Position numbers and translations under genes: made by a program
From: CAVUAT01 sp963739545
GTDB taxonomy: Bacteria; Actinomycetota; Thermoleophilia; Solirubrobacterales; 70-9
Reading direction: 5' to 3'
Length of the DNA: 64,000 nucleotides
Assembly (NCBI GenBank): GCA_963739545.1
Contig: CAVUAT010000012.1
Span: 62,001 to 126,000, forward strand
Notes under the pieces: model-generated
The model's database searches: none
What the model was told of the DNA's origin: nothing
The model's input: only the letters and a program-made list of their open reading frames with translations
In this document: positions 60,424 to 64,000 of the stretch, in pieces
Numbering within the stretch: position 1 is the first letter of the stretch
Layout: each line of letters begins with the position of its first letter

Positions 60424-61014
60424 ATGGAACCGATCACGACGCGGGCAGAGCCCAGAACCGATTCTCAGCTCGTCACGTCTGCGCTCAGGTTTGCGCGGCG
60501 CGTCCACCTTGGCCAGCACCGCAAGCAGACCGACCAGCAGTTCGTCGAGCACCCGATCGCGGTCGCCCGGCTGCTCGCCGAGGCGGGCCATGACGGACCC
60601 ATCCTCGCCGCCGCCTATCTGCACGACGTCGTCGAGAAGACCCCGGTAGAGCTGGGCGAGATCGACTCCCGCTTCGGCCACGAGGTCGCCGGCATCGTCG
60701 ACGCCCTGACGGAGGACGCATCGGTGGAGGGTTACGGCCCGCGAAAGCGCGCCCTGCGCGCGCAGGTGCTCGCCGCCGACCGCAGCACGATCCTGATCTA
60801 CGCCGCGGACCGCGTCGCCAACCTGCGCGATTGGGTCATCATCCCGGCCGAGCGTCGCGACCTGGTCGCGGAGCGCCTCGGCACGAACCTCCCCGAGCGC
60901 CTGGAGCTCTGGCAGGAGGACCTCGACGAGCTGACGGCGCACGACGAAGACCTGCTCTTCCTGGCCGAGATCGAGATCGAGCTGCGCGCGCTTCAGTCCT
61001 CGACTTCCGCGTAG
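60424..61014 (+). CDS. HD-domain protein of the SpoT/MESH1 hydrolase type
   Basis: A 196-residue HD protein: FVEHPIAVARLL, then AAYLHDVVEKT (His67-Asp68, Glu71) and AADRVANLRDW, as in (p)ppGpp hydrolases. In SpoT/MESH1 the motif is HDxxED; here the second acidic residue is Lys72, so full activity is uncertain. No synthetase domain is present. The ATG at 60424 is chosen; a GTG at 60391 is in frame. Its 3' end overlaps the convergent membrane gene by 22 bp. Confidence 0.8.
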   Translation: MEPITTRAEPRTDSQLVTSALRFARRVHLGQHRKQTDQQFVEHPIAVARLLAEAGHDGPILAAAYLHDVVEKTPVELGEIDSRFGHEVAGIVDALTEDASVEGYGPRKRALRAQVLAADRSTILIYAADRVANLRDWVIIPAERRDLVAERLGTNLPERLELWQEDLDELTAHDEDLLFLAEIEIELRALQSSTSA

Positions 61015-61508
61015 AGCTGACCCCGGCGCGCGAGCGGCAGGATCGCCCACAGCAGCAGGAACAGGCCGCCGATCACGGCGGTGAAGATCGTGACCTTGAC
61101 GCCGTTGAAGAGCAGGTCCGAGATCAGCAACACGGCGCCCGTGATCGAGACCGCGAGCACGAACAGCCCGGCGATCGCGAACCAGTTCGAGATCTTGACC
61201 AGGTGCGTCTTGTCCCTGAGCTGAAACAGAAGCCGGTGGTAGGCCGAAGGCGCGATCAGCAGGATGGTCGCGATCGCCGTCGACATGAGGATCGCGAAGT
61301 AGAGGTCGCGCTGCTCCGGCGTCAGGTTGACGAACCCGGAGGCGAACGGCACCGTCAGCAGGAAGGCGAATAGAACCTGCACTCCGGGCAGCGCGACTCG
61401 CAGCTCCTGGAGCAGCTCCCCCATGTTGCGATCCGCGCGCTCGCCCTCGCTCTCGCGGCGGCGTTGCGGAGTGCTGCCCTTCGCGGCTTGCTTCGCCTGT
61501 CCGGCCAT
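60993..61508 (-). CDS. DUF6328-like membrane protein
   Basis: A 171-residue protein with a charged N-terminus (~30 residues), LLQELRVALPGVQVLFAFLLT and four membrane helices; APSAYHRLLFQ lies in a loop. This matches a family common in actinobacteria with no known function. Its 3' end overlaps the HD gene. Confidence 0.82.
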   Translation of the reverse strand: MAGQAKQAAKGSTPQRRRESEGERADRNMGELLQELRVALPGVQVLFAFLLTVPFASGFVNLTPEQRDLYFAILMSTAIATILLIAPSAYHRLLFQLRDKTHLVKISNWFAIAGLFVLAVSITGAVLLISDLLFNGVKVTIFTAVIGGLFLLLWAILPLARRGQLYAEVED

Positions 61509-61555
61509 GGCGACTCTCTACCTCTCGTTTACGACTTCCAAACGCCGGGAGAATC

Positions 61556-62176
61556 TCAGCCGTGCTTGACGGCGATCGCCTCGATCAGGTGGGCCGCCGT
61601 CTCGGTCGAGTCGATCGCGCGCTCGAGTGTCCCGAAGATGTCCTTCCAGCGGATCACGACCATCGGGTCGATCCCGTTCGAGAAGAGCGAGGCGAGCGCC
61701 TCGCGCCAGACCCGGTCGCCCTCGTTCTCGAGGCGGTGTATCTCGACCCAGTAGTGCCCGAGGTCCTTGAAGCCACCGAGGTTCGTGAGTGCGCCCGAGA
61801 CCTGCTCGCACGACCTCGCGAGGATCTGCGCCAGCGCGAACCCCTGGTCCATCGGCGCCTCGATCTTGTAGAGCCCCATGAAGTCGGCCGTCTCCTCGAT
61901 GTCGTCCACTATGTCGTCGAGCTGGGTGGCCAGCGCGTAGACGTCGCTGCCGTCTAGCACCCGGGCGGCCTCGACGTTCAGGCGCCGGGCGATCTCCTGG
62001 GTGATCCGGTCGCCCTCCTGCTCGGCCTTGAGGATCTCGCGGGCGAGGCCCGCGTCCTCGGGCCACGTCTCGAACATCTCCTCGAGCAGCCGCCCGGCGC
62101 GTTCGATGTTGACGCCGGCCTCCGCGAAAAGCTCGAAGTAGGCCGAATCCTTGCTTGTCGCCGAGCGTAGAGACAC
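61556..62176 (-). CDS. DUF47/PhoU-like protein
   Basis: A 206-residue all-helical protein of the DUF47 (Pit accessory) group: FAEAGVNIERAGRLLEEM, AEQEGDRITQEIARRL, and ALATQLDDIVDDIEETADFMGLYK (metal-binding helix with the E/D-x3-D pattern), repeated in the second half (ENEGDRVWREAL). These proteins pair with Pit phosphate transporters; none is in the window. It lies 19 bp after ppk and so probably shares its transcript. Confidence 0.9.
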   Translation of the reverse strand: MSLRSATSKDSAYFELFAEAGVNIERAGRLLEEMFETWPEDAGLAREILKAEQEGDRITQEIARRLNVEAARVLDGSDVYALATQLDDIVDDIEETADFMGLYKIEAPMDQGFALAQILARSCEQVSGALTNLGGFKDLGHYWVEIHRLENEGDRVWREALASLFSNGIDPMVVIRWKDIFGTLERAIDSTETAAHLIEAIAVKHG

Positions 62177-62194
62177 CCGGGGTCAAGCTACCAG

Positions 62195-64000
62195 TCAGCC
62201 TGTTACCGTGGCCGCTTCCTTCGAGCGGGCGCTATGCAACTCAAGCATCTCGTCCTGGAGGTTTCGACCCCCTTCGCCCGGCTTCGGCGCGAGCCGGTTC
62301 CAGACGCCCTGCGGGTCGAGCTCCCAGGAGTTGGTGTTGTCTGCGAAGGACCGGTCGAGCACGTCGGCGAGCTCGCCGCGAAGCGTCCCGTCCTCGACGG
62401 GCGCGAGCAGCTCGACGCGTTTGTAGAGGTTTCGGGGCATCAGGTCGGCCGAGCCGATGTAAACGCGGTGATCGCCCTCGGCTCGCTCGAACGAGTAGAT
62501 GCGCGAGTGCTCGAGAAAGCGGCCGACGATCGAGCAGACGCGGATGTTCTCCGACACCCCCGGGACGCCGGGGCGCAGCGCGCAGATCCCGCGCACATTG
62601 AGGTCGACCCGGACGCCCGCCTGCGAGGCGCGGTAGAGCGCGCGGATACACGTTGCGTCGAGCAGGGAGTTCATCTTCATGCGGATCCGCGACGGACGCT
62701 CGGGCGAGTGGGCGTCGATCGTGCGGTCGATCTCGCTGATGATCCCCTCCTTGAGGTTGAAGGGCGCGACCAGCAGCTTGCGGTATGCGTTCGGCCTCGC
62801 GTACCCGGTCAGGTAGTTGAACATCTCGGCGATGTCGGCCCCGATGTCGGGATCGGCCGTGAACAGCCCGATGTCGGTGTAGATGCGGGCCGTCTTCGGG
62901 TTGTAATTGCCGGTACCGATGTGGACGTAGTTGCGCACTCCGTCCCCCTCGCGGCGCGAGATGAGCACGCACTTGACGTGGGTCTTCATCCCGGGGATTC
63001 CGTAGACGACGTGTACCCCCGCCTCCTCCAGCGATTTCGCCCAGCCGATGTTGGCGCTCTCGTCGAAGCGCGCCTTCAGCTCCACGAGGCACACGGCCTG
63101 CTTACCGCGCTCGGTCGCCTCGACCAGCGCCGGTACGAGTGGAGAGTCCGCGCTGGTCCGATAGACGGTCTGCTTCAGCGCGAGCACGTTCGGATCCTCC
63201 ACGGCCTGGCGCACGAACGGCACCACTGAGTTCGAGAAGGAGTCGTAGGGGTGATGGACGAGGATGTCGCCGTCGCGCATCGCCGACAGGACGTCGACCT
63301 CTCGGTCCGTCCTGCCCTGCCGCAGCCGCGGAGGGGCTACGCCCTTCCAGGGCGCGTAGCGAAGCTCGCCGAAGCCGCGAACGTCGACCATGTCGACGGT
63401 GTCGTCGATCCCGATCAGCCCCTTGACGTCGTAGACCTGCTGCTCCTCGAGCTTCATCGAGTCGACCAGCACCTCCCGCAGCCGCGGCTCCATGTCCGAT
63501 GCGACCTCGAGCCGCACCACCTCGCCGAAGCGTCGGCGGCGCACCTCCTCCTCGACGGCCTGGAGCATGTCGTCGGCCTCGTCGTTGACGTCGTAGTCGG
63601 TGTCCCGGGTGACCCGGAAGAGCGAGTGATGGACGATCTCCATCCCGGGGAAGAGCTCGTCGAGGTTGCCTGCGATCACCTCCTCCATCGGGACAAACGT
63701 GGCCCCGTTGTCGCCGAGCGCGACGAAGCGGCGGAGCAGCTCCTTCGGCACCTTGACCCGCGCGATCACCTCTTCGTCCTTCTCGGGGTTCCGGAGCAGG
63801 ACCGCGATGCTGAGCGAGAGGTTGGAGATGTAGGGGAACGGGCGGCCGCGGCCGATGACGAGCGGCGTCAGCGCCGGGAAGACCTGGCTGTCGAAGATCC
63901 TGTCGATCTCCTCGCGTTCTGAGGTCGTCGCCTTGCCAAGGGTCAGAACCCTGATGCCGTGCTCGGCGAGCTTCGGCCCCAGATCGTCGGCGAACGTCGA
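62195..64000 (-). CDS. ppk1: polyphosphate kinase 1, 5' end outside window
   Basis: The 601 C-terminal residues are present and the frame is open to the window edge (FPALTPLVIGRGRPFPYISNLSLS). Family features: catalytic His in GMKTHVKCVLI and the second His in RFLEHSRIYSF, with GTGNYNPKTARIYTDIGLFTADPDIG and SADLMPRNLYKRVE. It polymerises ATP-derived phosphate into polyphosphate. It is transcribed with the downstream DUF47 gene, a phosphate-handling pair. Confidence 0.95.
   Translation of the reverse strand, partial: STFADDLGPKLAEHGIRVLTLGKATTSEREEIDRIFDSQVFPALTPLVIGRGRPFPYISNLSLSIAVLLRNPEKDEEVIARVKVPKELLRRFVALGDNGATFVPMEEVIAGNLDELFPGMEIVHHSLFRVTRDTDYDVNDEADDMLQAVEEEVRRRRFGEVVRLEVASDMEPRLREVLVDSMKLEEQQVYDVKGLIGIDDTVDMVDVRGFGELRYAPWKGVAPPRLRQGRTDREVDVLSAMRDGDILVHHPYDSFSNSVVPFVRQAVEDPNVLALKQTVYRTSADSPLVPALVEATERGKQAVCLVELKARFDESANIGWAKSLEEAGVHVVYGIPGMKTHVKCVLISRREGDGVRNYVHIGTGNYNPKTARIYTDIGLFTADPDIGADIAEMFNYLTGYARPNAYRKLLVAPFNLKEGIISEIDRTIDAHSPERPSRIRMKMNSLLDATCIRALYRASQAGVRVDLNVRGICALRPGVPGVSENIRVCSIVGRFLEHSRIYSFERAEGDHRVYIGSADLMPRNLYKRVELLAPVEDGTLRGELADVLDRSFADNTNSWELDPQGVWNRLAPKPGEGGRNLQDEMLELHSARSKEAATVTG

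Noticed and set aside
60121..61050. Minus-strand open frame of 309 codons over the HD gene and upstream gap
   Set aside because: Most of it is antisense to the HD gene and it has no family features or ribosome-binding site.

Overview
The window is GC-rich DNA packed with genes that are mostly separated by a few bases or overlap, and GTG and TTG starts are common. The content points to an Actinomycetota chromosome, probably class Thermoleophilia (Solirubrobacterales-like). The supporting signs are an actinobacterial-type LexA box, a type A RNase P RNA, a c-di-AMP riboswitch in front of an RlpA-like cell-wall gene, a PknB-like kinase, and a Tad-type pilus/secretion locus next to a Liv cassette. 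This placement is an inference; no 16S rRNA is present. I see no prophage, CRISPR array or intact insertion sequence.

Layout. 1-8.5 kb: end of a secreted beta-helix protein, an acyl-CoA synthetase, an MFS exporter, a class III aminotransferase, a DUF255 protein, a broken ZIP metal transporter and a SnoaL-like protein. 8.5-15.3 kb: glnA, a cysteine-less carboxymuconolactone-decarboxylase-like gene behind a palindrome, a riboswitch-controlled RlpA-like gene, metabolic enzymes, RNase P RNA, lexA with its operator and a coupled zinc-ribbon protein, and tRNA-Leu(GAG). 15.4-23.9 kb: accessory-like genes, including an orphan TIR-like effector candidate, a CBS protein, an amidohydrolase, a two-component system and an HxlR regulator. 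23.9-31.5 kb: a cytochrome c maturation (System I) region in two blocks (ccmE-ccmF-ccmI-like-secG, and ccmG-like-ccmH), with a palindromic element between ccmF and the ccmI-like gene and a tRNA-Gly(CCC). 31.5-39.6 kb: argS, rlmH, an M48 protease, a lipoprotein-kinase pair, tgt and a putative XRE/nucleotidyltransferase toxin-antitoxin pair.

39.6-48.9 kb is one continuous run on the minus strand: uvrC, rapZ, an ABC exporter, a VOC protein, then gap-pgk-tpiA-gpmI with overlapping genes, so lower glycolysis may be transcribed from upstream of uvrC. 48.9-56.9 kb: an enoyl-CoA hydratase, a blue-copper lipoprotein, a homoserine dehydrogenase-like enzyme, a MaoC dehydratase, and a branched-chain amino acid-type ABC system with a separately transcribed, convergent binding protein. 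57-59.7 kb: two TadE-like pseudopilins and an unusual protein that joins a TadG-like membrane anchor to a VanY-type peptidase and a lytic transglycosylase. 59.7-64 kb: a membrane protein, a SpoT/MESH1-like HD protein, a DUF6328 protein, a PhoU-like DUF47 protein and polyphosphate kinase, cut by the window end.

The strongest leads are the riboswitch with an apparent CTG start, the pilus/cell-wall hydrolase fusion, the orphan TIR-like protein with an unrecognised C-terminal domain, the cysteine-type CcmE in a split System I locus, an arginyl-tRNA synthetase with a degenerate HIGH motif, and the palindromic element in the ccm region.
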